Assembly (NCBI GenBank): GCA_944739405.2
Contig: OX123182.2
Coordinates: 14,767,326 to 14,831,325 of the forward strand
From: Euclidia mi
Lineage: Eukaryota > Arthropoda > Insecta > Lepidoptera > Erebidae
Direction of reading: 5' to 3'
DNA length: 64,000 bases
The first letter of the stretch is position 1. Every line of letters starts with the position of its first letter. Both the position numbers and the translations under genes were made by a program. Of the stretch, positions 22,337-32,801 are shown piece after piece. The notes under the pieces were generated by a model that ran no database searches, was not told where the DNA came from, and saw only the letters and a list, made by a program, of their open reading frames with translations.

Positions 22337-23745
22337 CGTCACGCCTGTCTCCTATTGGGGTAGGCAGAGACTATGGAACGCCAAATGCTTCGGTTCAAAC
22401 ATACCTCTTTCGCTTCCTCGACATTCATTAACCTCATCATGCATGCGCGTCGGTTATGGGTACTTTTAATTTGCCCCTTTTTTAATACGTCGCCTATTTG
22501 GTCGGCGTACGTCCGCCTAGGGCGTCCCCTACTGACATTTCCATTCATTCTCGCACGATACACTCCTTTCGTATTTCTTCTTTCATCCATCCGTTCCAAA
22601 TGTCCAAACCAACGCAACATTCCTTTTTCAATCTTTGTCACTATATCTTCTTTTAGACCACATTTTTTCCGTATCACACTGTTACGCACTTTATCTACCA
22701 TACTTACTCCGCACATACTCCTTAAAGCTCTCATCTCCACAGCATTGATTCTACTTTCATGCTTCTTCTCTCTCCATACCCATGATTCACTACCATACAT
22801 CAGTGTTGGCGCCAAAACTCCCCGCAGTACAGCAAGGCGAGCCTTACTTGGGATAATTTCGCTACTGATGATGGACCATAAGGCGCCATTCACACTATTT
22901 CCTGCTTTCACTCTCCTTTCAACATCTACCTCACATTTACCATCTCTCGTAAACAAAGAGCCTAAATACACAAACTCATTCAATTGTTCCACTTTTTCAT
23001 CTCCTATCATTATATTACATTTAGTTATACTAATTTCCCTCTCTATGACCATGACCTTAGTCTTGCTTACATTCACTTTCATGTCCTTCTTCTTATACGC
23101 CTCATTCATAACGGTGACCATATGCCGTAAATCAGACGCTGACGACGCAAAAAGAACCTGGTCGTTAGCGTATAGCAAGGTCTTAAGCACAGATTCACCC
23201 ATTCTTAATCCACATTCAGACCCTTTCAGATTGGTCAAACAACTGTCCATGAATAGATTGAAAAGTCAAGGAGACGCTAAACATCCCTGTCTAACACCAC
23301 GATCAATGTTAAACCAGTCCGTGTAGGCCCCGTTTACTCTGACACAGGCACTTGAATCCTTATATAAGGATTCAAGTGCCCGTATCAGATTGCTGCCCAC
23401 TCCATACACAGAAAGTGTTGACCAAAGTTCATCCCTCACCACTCGATCGTAAGCCTTTTCCAGGTCAATAAAGGCGCAGAAAACCTTCTGGTGTTTACTT
23501 AAGGTTTTTTCTGAAATGCACCTTAAGGAAAGGACTTGATCCGTACATTCCATTCCCTTTCTGAATCCCGCTTGCACATCCCAAATTTTACTGTCCGTTT
23601 CAGAGATCACTCTTTCAATCAGCATCTTTGCATACAATTTGCCAACAACACTCAGGAGGCTTATACCGCGATGATTTTTGCATTCCTGCTGTGACCCTTT
23701 TCCCTTGTACAATGGCACAATGACGGCCTTGATATGTTTATCCAT
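22337..23745 (-). pseudogene. 5'-truncated RTE retrotransposon, reverse transcriptase with a stop and altered active site
   Basis: The minus-strand frame runs from 23745 to 22339 with one TGA at about 23266-23268. It begins in the reverse transcriptase (HIKAVIVPLYKGKG, NHRGISLLSVVGKLYAKML) and has motif A VFCAFIDLEKAYDRV and GVRQGCLASP just before the stop. It continues with FNLFMDSC and the C-terminal WFGHLERM and GNVSRGRPRRTY motifs of the RTE clade. The active-site box reads YAND rather than YADD, so the first catalytic aspartate is lost. The endonuclease is absent. The 3' end (plus strand from 22337) is CGTCACGCCTGTC preceded by a (TCTA)n run, i.e. a (GATA)n tail in element sense. Copy B shows the site without the insertion. 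Confidence 0.85.
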
Positions 23746-23812
23746 TATCTAGTTCCCATAGTTATCTAGTACCCATAGTTAACTAAGCATAGCTTGTAAG
23801 CTATGCTTAGTT
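23745..23812. repeat. Junction scar: tandem 17-mer and 15-bp hairpin
   Basis: TTATCTAGT(T/A)CCCATAG is repeated in tandem at 23745-23761 and 23762-23778. It is followed by a near-perfect palindrome (arms 23781-23795 and 23798-23812, ACTAAGCATAGCTT). Copy B at about 37685-37715 has only single, uninverted versions. The scar directly abuts the truncated 5' end of the RTE. Confidence 0.65.
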
Positions 23813-24059
23813 TGGGACTAGATGGTGTTGTGTGTAACTTGTAGAATATTATATTATGTAATAACGCAACCACATCCACATTTTGAAGATAACGCCAGGA
23901 GTCACAGCGAAACTATTCAAACTTAACCCCAGGTTCACCAATTTTTGTAGAGGCGGTGTGGTGTGCTTGTAGCACGTGTGAACTATCCTTAGTCTATACA
24001 TAGCTGTTTAAGTATGTTAGTATCCTTGACTTCAGTTATAATTGAAAATAATTTTCGCA

Positions 24060-25171
24060 GAAATTCCTATCTTAAACAGATATAAAAGTGTTTGTTTTGA
24101 ATGTATTAACTCCAATTTAATAAAATGGTGAAAGAGACATGGCACATAATAATGTATCGAAAGATCATTCAAAAGTAATGTTCATGACTACGAAAGTTTG
24201 TTAAAAGTTTCACTCTTAAAATTTTCTTTTTGAGTTCAATAATCGCGTTATAAGATTAAGTTGGTTAATGTCTGGGATACGAAGTGCTAGGAATTTAGAT
24301 AATTTGAAGAACGGATTTACTATGTTTAGGAACTTTGAGAAGGGTTTTAACGTATGAAGTTTTAGTTTACCAAAACACAAAATCACAACTACGATAAATG
24401 TGATCTATTACATCAGAGCTAATTACCCAACAACAAACCAGGTTAACCTGCATCGATGATTGTCATTCGAAATAGACAATACGCGCTACAAAGCATTTTG
24501 TTCATAGTGGGATTTCGATCGTATATCGGTTCACGCAAGTCTATTATTATTTATTGAGTGTTATTTATTATTATTTATGATTATGAATAGTAACTTTTTT
24601 TTAACACATTTTTTTTGTTACTGCTAGTTTCATACTTTTAATTGCTTAGCTTTACTTTTGATTTTTAAACCTGCATGTCTGGGAGGTCTTTGTACGTATA
24701 CAAAAACTCTAAAGTGTAGAAATATGACTTGTAAATCAAATAATATCTCATACCTTTTTGGAGATAAATGAGATCCAAGAGTGCGAAGACGCGGCTGAAG
24801 TATAGCAGATATTCTTTAATTTCTTTAATACTATTAATCTTGTGCTTTTTTATGATGTTACGACGATTTTCCAAGTTTAGACATATTATCGAAATAAACT
24901 AGGAAGTGTCACAAGGTCATTACAAAATCCCTTCAGTTCACCCACGCTAACACACATTCTTGCGTGACACAAGTCATTTGCTTGTCACAAACATATTTCA
25001 TAATGTGTTTACATCACCTATTACAGTTCGGAACTTAATAACTATGTAACGGTAGTATTCATTAAGTTTTAAGCATGTGTTTATTATGCCTAAACGGAGG
25101 GTTTTACGTTATAAATAATGTGCTACCGAATGTAGGTATAAATAAAAATATATTTGTATTTCTCGTTAACC
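24060..25171. other. 1.1-kb segment present in copy A but absent from copy B
   Basis: Copy B joins TTTTCGC directly to TAAGGGGTTTTTGC, whereas copy A has this segment between them. I see no target duplication or terminal repeats at its ends, so a deletion in B is more likely than an insertion in A. No gene is recognised inside. Confidence 0.6.
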
Positions 25172-25310
25172 ACTAAGGGGTTTTTGCTCTACTGCTTGCT
25201 TACCGCTCAAATGTTGTATATTCTTAATTATGTCAAATCTGAAATCTGTTTAAATTCCGTTTCACTACTTCAGGATGAATCAACACTAATATCAGCATCC
25301 ACATAGTCGC

Positions 25311-25914
25311 TGTTTGAAATAGAATTAGTTTTTATTATAAGTCAAATCGATTAGATCGATTGAGTAACATTTTGTTTAGTCTATTGAAAATTTCTGACAA
25401 TGGTCACACTGAACTGTCACTTCGGTCTCTTCCCGCGTTGAAAAATTACCACGTTGTCGTCTCGTACGTAAAATATCGCCTTTTGAATTAACGCGAATTA
25501 AATGAAATTGAGTAAACCGCTTTGAACGCCGCCTGATCTAGTGCTGGCAACGGTAAATTGATTGTGAACTATTGATTGACATTTGTGAAAACTGTGAATC
25601 TGGTATCGACTTCCACGTGCCAACGTGTCCTGAAAACGTCGCGTTTGAAGCTTAATAGCTAAGTATAAGATACTTCATTCATTTATTTTGGCCAATATAC
25701 TTGTATGAATGTGTCTAATTTAGCTCAAGCCTGACATCAGCAAGGATAGCGGGTGAGTGAAACCCAATATTGATATTGATTGATTTAAATTCATCGCTGT
25801 GCAACGCAGTGCATTGTGTCTGGATCATTGTCTATCGTGGTCAGGTAGATGTATTACATCTTCCACTGCGCACTTCTGATACACCTTCCTGCCTGGCTAC
25901 GGTAATTCTAGACA
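25311..25914 (+). repeat. 5' LTR of the BEL/Pao element
   Basis: It begins TGTTTGAAATAGAATTAG and ends GGTAATTCTAGACA. A candidate TATA box (AGTATAAGATAC) lies at about 25660-25671, so pol II initiation would fall shortly downstream. The match to the 3' LTR was read base by base and is identical apart from one position. Confidence 0.93.
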
Positions 25915-25921
25915 TAATTTT

Positions 25922-25939
25922 TGGTGCAGAGCTGTAGTT
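25922..25939 (+). promoter_or_regulatory. Candidate primer-binding site
   Basis: TGGTGCAGAGCTGTAG starts seven bases after the 5' LTR. Primer-binding sites start with TGG, the complement of the tRNA CCA end. I cannot name the tRNA. The other LTR element in this window has a comparable GTGCCGTGACCAGG next to its LTR. Confidence 0.55.
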
Positions 25940-26646
25940 GAAATTTAGCCGCTGTTGCATTACTGAGTATAAACTCAGATTGGTATGAGCTTGTATCTTA
26001 TCACCTTGTAGACAGTATTGTAGTGTTTGTCAGGTCAGTTATTGTCTAAAATACATAATATTTAATTGTATAAGTTGACCTAGATAATTTGAAACACATT
26101 GTCACATAACCTCAATCAGTAATTGTTGATTTGTATTGTTGGAAAATCTAACTTAAATTTGTTGTTGCATTAATAAGTCAGTTTGTTTGGATACATAACA
26201 GCTGTATGTATCAATAAATTTAGTAAATTTAGTTTATTGCATATATTCATAAACATAACAACCAACTTGACCTTGCCACTTGGGCGGGTCACATTAATAA
26301 ACTTTGTTTTGTTATAATATAGATAATATTGTTAGGTAACACATATTCTGTGCTTACCTCCTATTGTATATCATAAATAACACAGTTAGTCTGTCTGTTG
26401 CAAATAATTAATTAATTAAGTTGAAGTTTCAACTTTATTAATTGTTATAAGTTATAACTTTGATAACTTTTGTGTTTGTTTCAATATACTGAAACCTTTA
26501 ATTTTGTTGGGCAGTAAATACCTGTCACTTGCCTGCACTTGCAGTAAACAGGCTAATACTTTGTTGGTGTCAAAGAATTGAGAAAAATTAAGTTTTGATT
26601 GTTAATATTGTTTAACGCTTGTCCGGGCTCTTTTGAAATTTTGATT

Positions 26647-28278
26647 ATGTCAGCTATCAAGGACTTGCGTGCGGCTGCTGGTGCCATTGCTTCAGATTTG
26701 CGCTGGTTTGCCTCGGCCAATGCTTTAGTGAACCGGCCTGATTGCCAGCAGGCCTTACTTCAGAGGTACGAGCGGATTGACGATCGCCTGGCAAGTGTGG
26801 AACAGCAATTCCGCACTTTCAGCACTTGCTGTCTTGAAGTGTCAATCAATGATTTCACTGCTGACCAGCGAAACAAGGTCAGCGAAGACTATGCCCAGGT
26901 CTTAGACCTGTATGATGCTGTCTCCAATAGTGCGAGACAACTAGTTGCCGATAGGGAAGGGCAACCCGGCCTGAAGCAGGAGCTTCCTAGGTCAGCACCG
27001 GGGCTGGTGAGTAGCCTCCCTACTTTGGACCTCCCCCATTTTGATGGCTGCCTAGGAAGCTACCTGGGCTTCGTTAATTTGTTCGACAGCCTAGTCCATG
27101 ATAGGGCTGACCTTCGGCCGGCACAAAAGTTGGCCTATCTAATGTCGGTACTGGATGGGGAGGCTAAGGGCCTCATCCAGCATCTGCCCGTGTCTGACGA
27201 GGCGTACCAGACGGCTCGGGACCTAATTACCCGTAGGTACCATAACAAGCGTGGCCTCGCCGACACGCATATTGAGCAGATTTTGGGCTTGCCGACGCTC
27301 ACCCGGGTCTTTGGGTTGCGCACCCAACTGTTGAACCCGCTCTTGGTGGCCATCAACGCACTTAAGTGCCTTGACCTGCCCGTGGACCAATGGTCCTATC
27401 TAGTGGTGCACATTGTACTGAAAAGGCTGCCTGCCGACCTGAGGTCGCGTTTTGAGCAGCGCTTTGGTGGGGATAGCGCGACCCATCTGCCCCCCTTTGC
27501 TGACCTGGAGAAGTTCCTGGAGGATGAGTGCCGGGTCTTGGACAACTCCGGTGGTGACACGCCGGCTAAGTCGCAGCCGCCCAAGGTCAAGGAGCAGGCT
27601 CGCGTTCACACCCGAGCCAGTGTTGACCGGCGCCCTCCTCGCTTTGCAGTCACGCAGAGCCCAGTGGAGTGCTCCTACTGCAAGGTCACGGGGCACAGAA
27701 CGGCCAGTTGTAGGGCATTCTTGGACCTACATGTCGCCTCTCGTAGGCGCATCGCGAATGCCCGCCGCCTTTGCTTCTCTTGTTTGGGGTCCCACTACCA
27801 GCGAGACTGCCCAAACTCTCGCCCCTGTCCTCACTGTGGAGGACAGCATTTGGACATTCTTTGTATGAATGCCAGAGAGGTTGGCCGCTTGTCCAACCAT
27901 CCGACGCCGCGCACGGGCGGGTGTTTTGAAGGTGGCAGCCGAGGCTCACCGGCGTGTAGCCGAGAGTCGCCTCGCTCAGTTGATCGCCACTCGCCCCGCT
28001 TGGAGAACCGTAGCGTGCGCACGCCTCCTCTCTCTCGCGCACCTGAATGTGCGACCGCGCAACGTCACCAGCACCATGACTGCTGCCCCAGGTATTCCCC
28101 TCCTTTGGCGGAGCGTCCCCGCCTTGACTCGCGCCCACCTCGTTTTGGGCGGGTGCGTCATTATGACCCCCCACAGATGGCGCGCGGATCGAGTCATCGC
28201 GCCTTTGAGGACTTCAAGCCGCACCCTCGTTTTGACTTGCCTGGTCCTGGCCAACGGTCGCCGCCCAGGCAACAATAG
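26647..28278 (+). CDS. gag: BEL/Pao Gag polyprotein with three zinc knuckles
   Basis: ATG at 26647 is the first in-frame methionine after a 732-base leader, giving 543 residues. About residues 125-220 (LPHFDGCLGSYLGFVNLFDS, AQKLAYLMSVLDGEAKGLIQ) match the DUF1759 capsid-related region of BEL/Pao elements. Three zinc-knuckle-like motifs follow: CSYCKVTGHRTASC (residues 342-355, canonical spacing), CFSCLGSHYQRDC (376-388) and CPHCGGQHLDILC (394-406). The last two have one residue fewer before the histidine, as often seen in this family. The tail is Arg/Pro-rich. Gag packages the RNA in cytoplasmic particles. It ends at TAG 28276 in the same frame as pol. Confidence 0.9.
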   Translation: MSAIKDLRAAAGAIASDLRWFASANALVNRPDCQQALLQRYERIDDRLASVEQQFRTFSTCCLEVSINDFTADQRNKVSEDYAQVLDLYDAVSNSARQLVADREGQPGLKQELPRSAPGLVSSLPTLDLPHFDGCLGSYLGFVNLFDSLVHDRADLRPAQKLAYLMSVLDGEAKGLIQHLPVSDEAYQTARDLITRRYHNKRGLADTHIEQILGLPTLTRVFGLRTQLLNPLLVAINALKCLDLPVDQWSYLVVHIVLKRLPADLRSRFEQRFGGDSATHLPPFADLEKFLEDECRVLDNSGGDTPAKSQPPKVKEQARVHTRASVDRRPPRFAVTQSPVECSYCKVTGHRTASCRAFLDLHVASRRRIANARRLCFSCLGSHYQRDCPNSRPCPHCGGQHLDILCMNAREVGRLSNHPTPRTGGCFEGGSRGSPACSRESPRSVDRHSPRLENRSVRTPPLSRAPECATAQRHQHHDCCPRYSPPLAERPRLDSRPPRFGRVRHYDPPQMARGSSHRAFEDFKPHPRFDLPGPGQRSPPRQQ

Positions 28279-28293
28279 GTCATTGACCCCTGA
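28276..28293 (+). promoter_or_regulatory. gag-pol junction with two in-frame stops
   Basis: The frame reads CAA TAG, four sense codons, then TGA, and is open again from 28294 without an ATG before the protease motif. Gag and Pol are therefore in one frame but separated by two stops. Whether this is a recoding site or damage cannot be decided from one copy. Confidence 0.6.
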
Positions 28294-31200
28294 CCTATAA
28301 CTCCAACCTCCCCCATTGAGACCGTTATCCTACCAACGGTTGCTGTTAGGGTCTGGGGACCCACGGGGACCTCTGTTGTTGTCCGTGCTATATTGGACAC
28401 AGGTTCACAAGGTTGCATTGTTTCCACTTATTTGGTAGGGCAGGTTAATTTAAATATGGGTTCTTTTCCAAATTGTATACGGGGCATAGGGGACGTAGCC
28501 TCTAATGTTGAAGGGCAAGTTAAGGTTTTGTTTGGCCCTGTTGAATCTTCACACCCGAGGATTAAAACCTCGGCTATTGTGTTGAAGAATATTTTGGGTA
28601 TGCATCCACAGAAGCAGCTACCTGCTGCTGTGGTGAATTTGACATCGGGATTGGAACTGGCAGACCCCAAATTTGACACACCGGGACAAATCGACTTGTT
28701 GATTGGCTCTGATGTCCTCGGTGGAATTTTGATTGGTGGGAAAAGGGTCTTGGTGCCAAATGGTTTGACTGCCATCCCGACCATATTTGGATTTGCTTTG
28801 ATGGGACCTGTACCTAGGGACCCCCCTCCACCTGAACTTGACAATTTGTTGGCTGTAGGCTCCGCTCTCTCTGATGCGGTTCAGAGGTTTTGGGAGGTAG
28901 AGGAGCCGCCTCAAGCTGCCCGTTTGAATCCAGAACATGAGGAGTGCGAGCTGTTCTTCCAGAACAACACTGGTCGACTCCGTTCTGGTCGGATTACTAC
29001 GAGGCTACCCTTCCTGTCTGTTCGGCCTCCGCTTGGTGAGTCACGACCTTTAGCCGAAAAGAGGTTGTTGGCCATGGAGCGTCGCATGGGTCGTGATCCG
29101 GAGCTCAGACAGAAGTATATTGAGTTCATGAGGGAATATGAACAGTTGGGACACATGTCTGTGTCAAATTTGGATTGGCGTTCGGTGGAGCATTACTTTC
29201 TCCCGCATCATGCGTTATTGAAGCCATCGACTGGCAAGCTGCGCACAGTGTTTGATGGTTCTGCGCAGACTTCAACAGGCGTATCCTTGAACCAGTGCTT
29301 GCATTCTGGTCCCAAGTTGGTCAAGGACCTTTGTGACGTCATCACCAGCTTCCGACGACATCAGGTTGTCTTTGTGGCCGACATAAAAATGATGTTCAGG
29401 CAGACGATTATCCACCCTGATGACCGTCGCTTCCAGCTGATCCTTTGGAGAGAGTCTCCTCGCGATCCCATGGTCGTCTACGAGCTCAATACAAATACGT
29501 ACGGGTTAAGGTCAAGCCCCTACTTGGCAATACGTTCTCTTTGGGAGCTCGCAGACCGCGAAGGCCTACGTTTCCCAAGAGCCTCCGCCATCTTGAAGGA
29601 CGATATTTACGTCGATGACATTTGCTCGGGCGCCTCCACAGCGGACGAGGCGATCCTCCTGCGGGACGAATTGATAGGTATTTTGGCCTCCGCTAGTTAT
29701 GAGTTGCGTAAATGGATTTCCAACTCACCAGCGCTTTTGGAAGGCTTGCCAGAGGATCATCAGCAAGATCCACATCTATTTGAGATTGTTGACAACCCCG
29801 CCATGATGGCTGTTCTCGGCGTTCAGTACAGACCAGTCCAAGACATCTTTACGTATAACGTAGACTTGAAACTGCCTTGTTCTTGGACTAAACGTCTCGT
29901 GTTGTCTACTGTCGCCAGAACCTTTGATCCGAACGGTTGGATTTGTCCTATCATATTTTGGGCAAAATGCTTCTTGCAGAAGCTTTGGACAGCAGGATTG
30001 ACCTGGGACGAACCTCTACACGGCACTCTTGTTGAGGAATGGACCTCTTTTGTATCCTCACTTCCTGCCGTCAATGAGATCTCCTTGCCTCGTCCCATCC
30101 TTCCTCCCGGGAAGTACAAGGCCACCCTTCACGGGTTTTGTGACGCCTCGGAACGTGGTCACGCCGCCGTGGTGTACTTGCGCACAGTCAGTGCCTCAGG
30201 TCAGGTGAGGGTTTCCCTGATCATGGCAAAGAGCAAGGTTGCACCCCTTCGGACATCTCTGACCATTCCGAAATTGGAGCTCTCGGGAGCAGCCCTTCTT
30301 GTACGCTTATTGAACCACGTGTCTAACACTTTGGGTAAAAGCATTTGTATTAATGGGACCTACGCCTGGACAGACAGCCAAATTGTTCTTTGTTGGTTGA
30401 AGGCTTCTGTCCACACCTTGGAGGTATTTGTTGCTAATCGCGTTTCCCAAATCCAGAAATCCGAAGTCAAGCTTGTTTGGAGGCACGTGCCAGGTGAGCT
30501 CAACCCCGCTGATTGTGCCTCGCGCGGATGCTTGACACCTAGTTTGATAGGTCATTCGCTGTGGTGGGGTCCGGAATGGTTGAGTCGACCAGAAATTGAT
30601 TGGCCTCGAACGCCAGTTTTGAATACTTCTAATTTGCCGGGTCTACGAACACTCGCTCTTGAGAAGGTGGAATGCGCCTTCGACCCCGATTTTTTGTTGA
30701 ATCGCTACAGCTCCCTTGACAAGTTGTTAGGTGTCACTGCTTGGATAAAGCGTTTTGTTTTTAATTTTAGGCACCCACAACAGAAACGACTGACACCGTT
30801 TCTCTCACCACAGGAACGACAGGAGTCCCTCACCTTTTGGGTTCGTTCTGTGCAATTGGCGCACTTTGAGAAGGAGATTGCTATCCTCAAGTCAGGGAAA
30901 TTGAAATTATCGGGCGCTGTATCTAAATTGAACCCCTTTTTGGACGATACGGGTCTCTTGCGCGTTGGAGGGCGTCTCAAGAACGCCAACCTCCCTTACG
31001 GAGCACGTCACCCCCTTTTGTTACCTAAGGACGGTCATTTGGTACGCTTGTTGGTAACTGACCGTCACCTTAAAAATTCGCATGCTGGTTGTAATGCGCT
31101 CTTGGCCATTTTGCAACGCGAATTTTGGATCTTGTCTGCCCGAAGAATTATTCGGAGTTTAGTCTTTCGCTGCATCCCTTGCTATAAGCTCAAGGCTTCT

Positions 31201-32166
31201 ACCATGCAGCCGTTGATGGGAGACTTACCGGCAGATCGCGTAACTGAGAGCAGGACGTTTGACGGTGTTGGCACGGACTTCGCTGGTCCCTTCTTGGTGA
31301 AAACGTCGACACTTCGAAACAGCAAGACTGTCAAGGCCTACTTGTGTGTTTTTGTTTGTCTTTCCACAAAGGCCGTACATTTGGAACTGGTCTCCTCGCT
31401 TACGACCGAGGCGTTTGTAGCCACATTTGACAGATTTGTATCCCGCAGAGGGCTGCCTTCCTTGATCCGTTCTGACTGCGGCACTAACTTCAAGGGCACC
31501 TATAATTATTTGAATGATGTTGTTAATTTCCTTGAAACCAACAAAGCTGATATAGGTGATAGGCTTGCCCGACGTGGGATAAATTGGTTGTTTTCCCCAC
31601 CAAATTGTCCACACTGGGGTGGTATATTTGAGGCCGCTGTAAAATCGGCCAAAACACACTTGCGCAGGACAATCGGTGAATCTGTCCTTACATTTGAGGA
31701 ACTCGCAACTGTGTTTTGTAAGATTGAGGCCGTTTTGAACTCTCGGCCATTGTGCCCGATCTCCTCAGATCCGAATGATTTGGAGGCCCTTACGCCGGGC
31801 CATTTTTTGATTGGTCGCCCACTTGTCGCCTTGCCTGAGTACCCCTATATTGATACGAGACCTGGTCGTCTCTCGCGTTTTGAATTGGTACGCCAGATTA
31901 CTCAGAGCTTTTGGAAACGCTGGAATTTGGAATATTTGCACATACTCCAGCAACGCGTTAAGTGGACCGACAAGACCGATCCACCCAAGATTGGAGACCT
32001 CGTTTTGATCAAGGAGGCTAACCTTCCGCCACTCAGATGGCGCAGGGGGCGCATCCTTCATTTGGTAACTGGGGCTGATGGAGTTCCCCGATTTGCTGAG
32101 GTCTTGGTGGACGGTTCGATTCTGAGGAGAGCGGTTGCAACATTGTCACGTCTACCAACCGATTAG
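28294..32166 (+). CDS. pol: BEL/Pao Pol polyprotein: protease, reverse transcriptase, RNase H, integrase
   Basis: The open frame has 1290 codons, numbered here from 28294. The aspartic protease motif RAILDTGSQGCIVS puts DTG at residues 35-37. The reverse transcriptase has KLRTVFDGSAQTS, motif A VFVADIKMMF (Asp 363) and the YVDD box typical of BEL/Pao at 439-442. RNase H follows (GFCDASERGHAAVVYL, Asp 617; IPKLELSGAALL; AWTDSQIVL). The integrase zinc finger uses histidines near 925 and 930 with RCIPCYK, and the catalytic triad is Asp 995 (GTDFAGPF), Asp 1061 (RSDCGTNFKG) and Glu 1113 (GGIFEAAVKSAK). A DUF5641-like end (PPKIGDLVLIKEANLPPLRW) completes it. All catalytic residues are present. It has no start codon of its own. 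Confidence 0.93.
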   Translation, partial: PITPTSPIETVILPTVAVRVWGPTGTSVVVRAILDTGSQGCIVSTYLVGQVNLNMGSFPNCIRGIGDVASNVEGQVKVLFGPVESSHPRIKTSAIVLKNILGMHPQKQLPAAVVNLTSGLELADPKFDTPGQIDLLIGSDVLGGILIGGKRVLVPNGLTAIPTIFGFALMGPVPRDPPPPELDNLLAVGSALSDAVQRFWEVEEPPQAARLNPEHEECELFFQNNTGRLRSGRITTRLPFLSVRPPLGESRPLAEKRLLAMERRMGRDPELRQKYIEFMREYEQLGHMSVSNLDWRSVEHYFLPHHALLKPSTGKLRTVFDGSAQTSTGVSLNQCLHSGPKLVKDLCDVITSFRRHQVVFVADIKMMFRQTIIHPDDRRFQLILWRESPRDPMVVYELNTNTYGLRSSPYLAIRSLWELADREGLRFPRASAILKDDIYVDDICSGASTADEAILLRDELIGILASASYELRKWISNSPALLEGLPEDHQQDPHLFEIVDNPAMMAVLGVQYRPVQDIFTYNVDLKLPCSWTKRLVLSTVARTFDPNGWICPIIFWAKCFLQKLWTAGLTWDEPLHGTLVEEWTSFVSSLPAVNEISLPRPILPPGKYKATLHGFCDASERGHAAVVYLRTVSASGQVRVSLIMAKSKVAPLRTSLTIPKLELSGAALLVRLLNHVSNTLGKSICINGTYAWTDSQIVLCWLKASVHTLEVFVANRVSQIQKSEVKLVWRHVPGELNPADCASRGCLTPSLIGHSLWWGPEWLSRPEIDWPRTPVLNTSNLPGLRTLALEKVECAFDPDFLLNRYSSLDKLLGVTAWIKRFVFNFRHPQQKRLTPFLSPQERQESLTFWVRSVQLAHFEKEIAILKSGKLKLSGAVSKLNPFLDDTGLLRVGGRLKNANLPYGARHPLLLPKDGHLVRLLVTDRHLKNSHAGCNALLAILQREFWILSARRIIRSLVFRCIPCYKLKASTMQPLMGDLPADRVTESRTFDGVGTDFAGPFLVKTSTLRNSKTVKAYLCVFVCLSTKAVHLELVSSLTTEAFVATFDRFVSRRGLPSLIRSDCGTNFKGTYNYLNDVVNFLETNKADIGDRLARRGINWLFSPPNCPHWGGIFEAAVKSAKTHLRRTIGESVLTFEELATVFCKIEAVLNSRPLCPISSDPNDLEALTPGHFLIGRPLVALPEYPYIDTRPGRLSRFELVRQITQSFWKRWNLEYLHILQQRVKWTDKTDPPKIGDLVLIKEANLPPLRWRRGRILHLVTGADGVPRFAEVLVDGSILRRAVATLSRLPTD

Positions 32167-32184
32167 CGGACCGGTAGGCCGGTC

Positions 32185-32197
32185 CGGGGCGGGTGGA
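32185..32197 (+). promoter_or_regulatory. Polypurine tract of the BEL/Pao element
   Basis: CGGGGCGGGTGGA, purine-rich, directly precedes the TG of the 3' LTR, where plus-strand DNA priming is expected. Confidence 0.7.
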
Positions 32198-32801
32198 TGT
32201 TTGAAATAGAATTAGTTTTTATTATAAGTCAAATCGATTAGATCGATTGAGTAACATTTTGTTTAGTCTATTGAAAATTTCTGACAATGGTCACACTGAA
32301 CTGTCACTTCGGTCTCTTCCCGCGTTGAAAAATTACCACGTTGTCGTCTCGTACGTAAAATATCGCCTTTTGAATTAACGCGAATTAAATGAAATTGAGT
32401 AAACCGCTTTGAACGCCGCCTGATCTAGTGCTGGCAACGGTAAATTGATTGTGAACTATTGATTGACATTTGTGAAAACTGTGAATCTGGTATCGACTTC
32501 CACGTGCCAACGTGTCCTGAAAACGTCGCGTTTGAAGCTTAATAGCTAAGTATAAGATACTTCATTCATTTATTTTGGCCAATATACTTGTATGAATGTG
32601 TCTAATTTAGCTCAAGCCTGACATCAGCAAGGATAGCGGGTGAGTGAAACCCAATATTGATATTGATTGATTTAAATTCATCGCTGTGCAACGCAGTGCA
32701 TTGTGTCTGGATCATTGTCTATCGTGGTCAGGTAGATGTATTACATCTTCCACTGCGCACTTCTGATACACCTTCCTGCCTGGCTACGGTAATTCAAGAC
32801 A
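32198..32801 (+). repeat. 3' LTR of the BEL/Pao element
   Basis: 604 bp, near-identical to the 5' LTR, and followed by the second GTCGC of the target duplication (32802-32806). Confidence 0.93.

Larger units (their letters stand above)
25311..32801 (+). mobile_element. BEL/Pao LTR retrotransposon, near-intact and young
   Basis: Both LTRs are 604 bp (25311-25914 and 32198-32801), start TGTTTGAAAT and end CA. The only difference seen by eye is one base near the end (TTCTAGACA against TTCAAGACA). GTCGC is duplicated at 25306-25310 and 32802-32806. Copy B at about 38105 keeps the empty site (CATAGTCGCATTG). The gag and pol frames are full length and belong to the BEL/Pao family. Near-identical LTRs imply recent insertion. 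Two in-frame stops separate gag from pol, and this is the only visible flaw. Confidence 0.93.

Noticed and set aside
22373..23326. 317-codon plus-strand frame
   Set aside because: It is the antisense shadow of the RTE reverse transcriptase, whose minus-strand frame carries the conserved motifs.
27452..28300. +1-frame openings overlapping the end of gag, as a frameshift route to pol
   Set aside because: Pol is in the same frame as gag, so a shift into the +1 frame would not reach it. The openings follow from GC-rich codon use.
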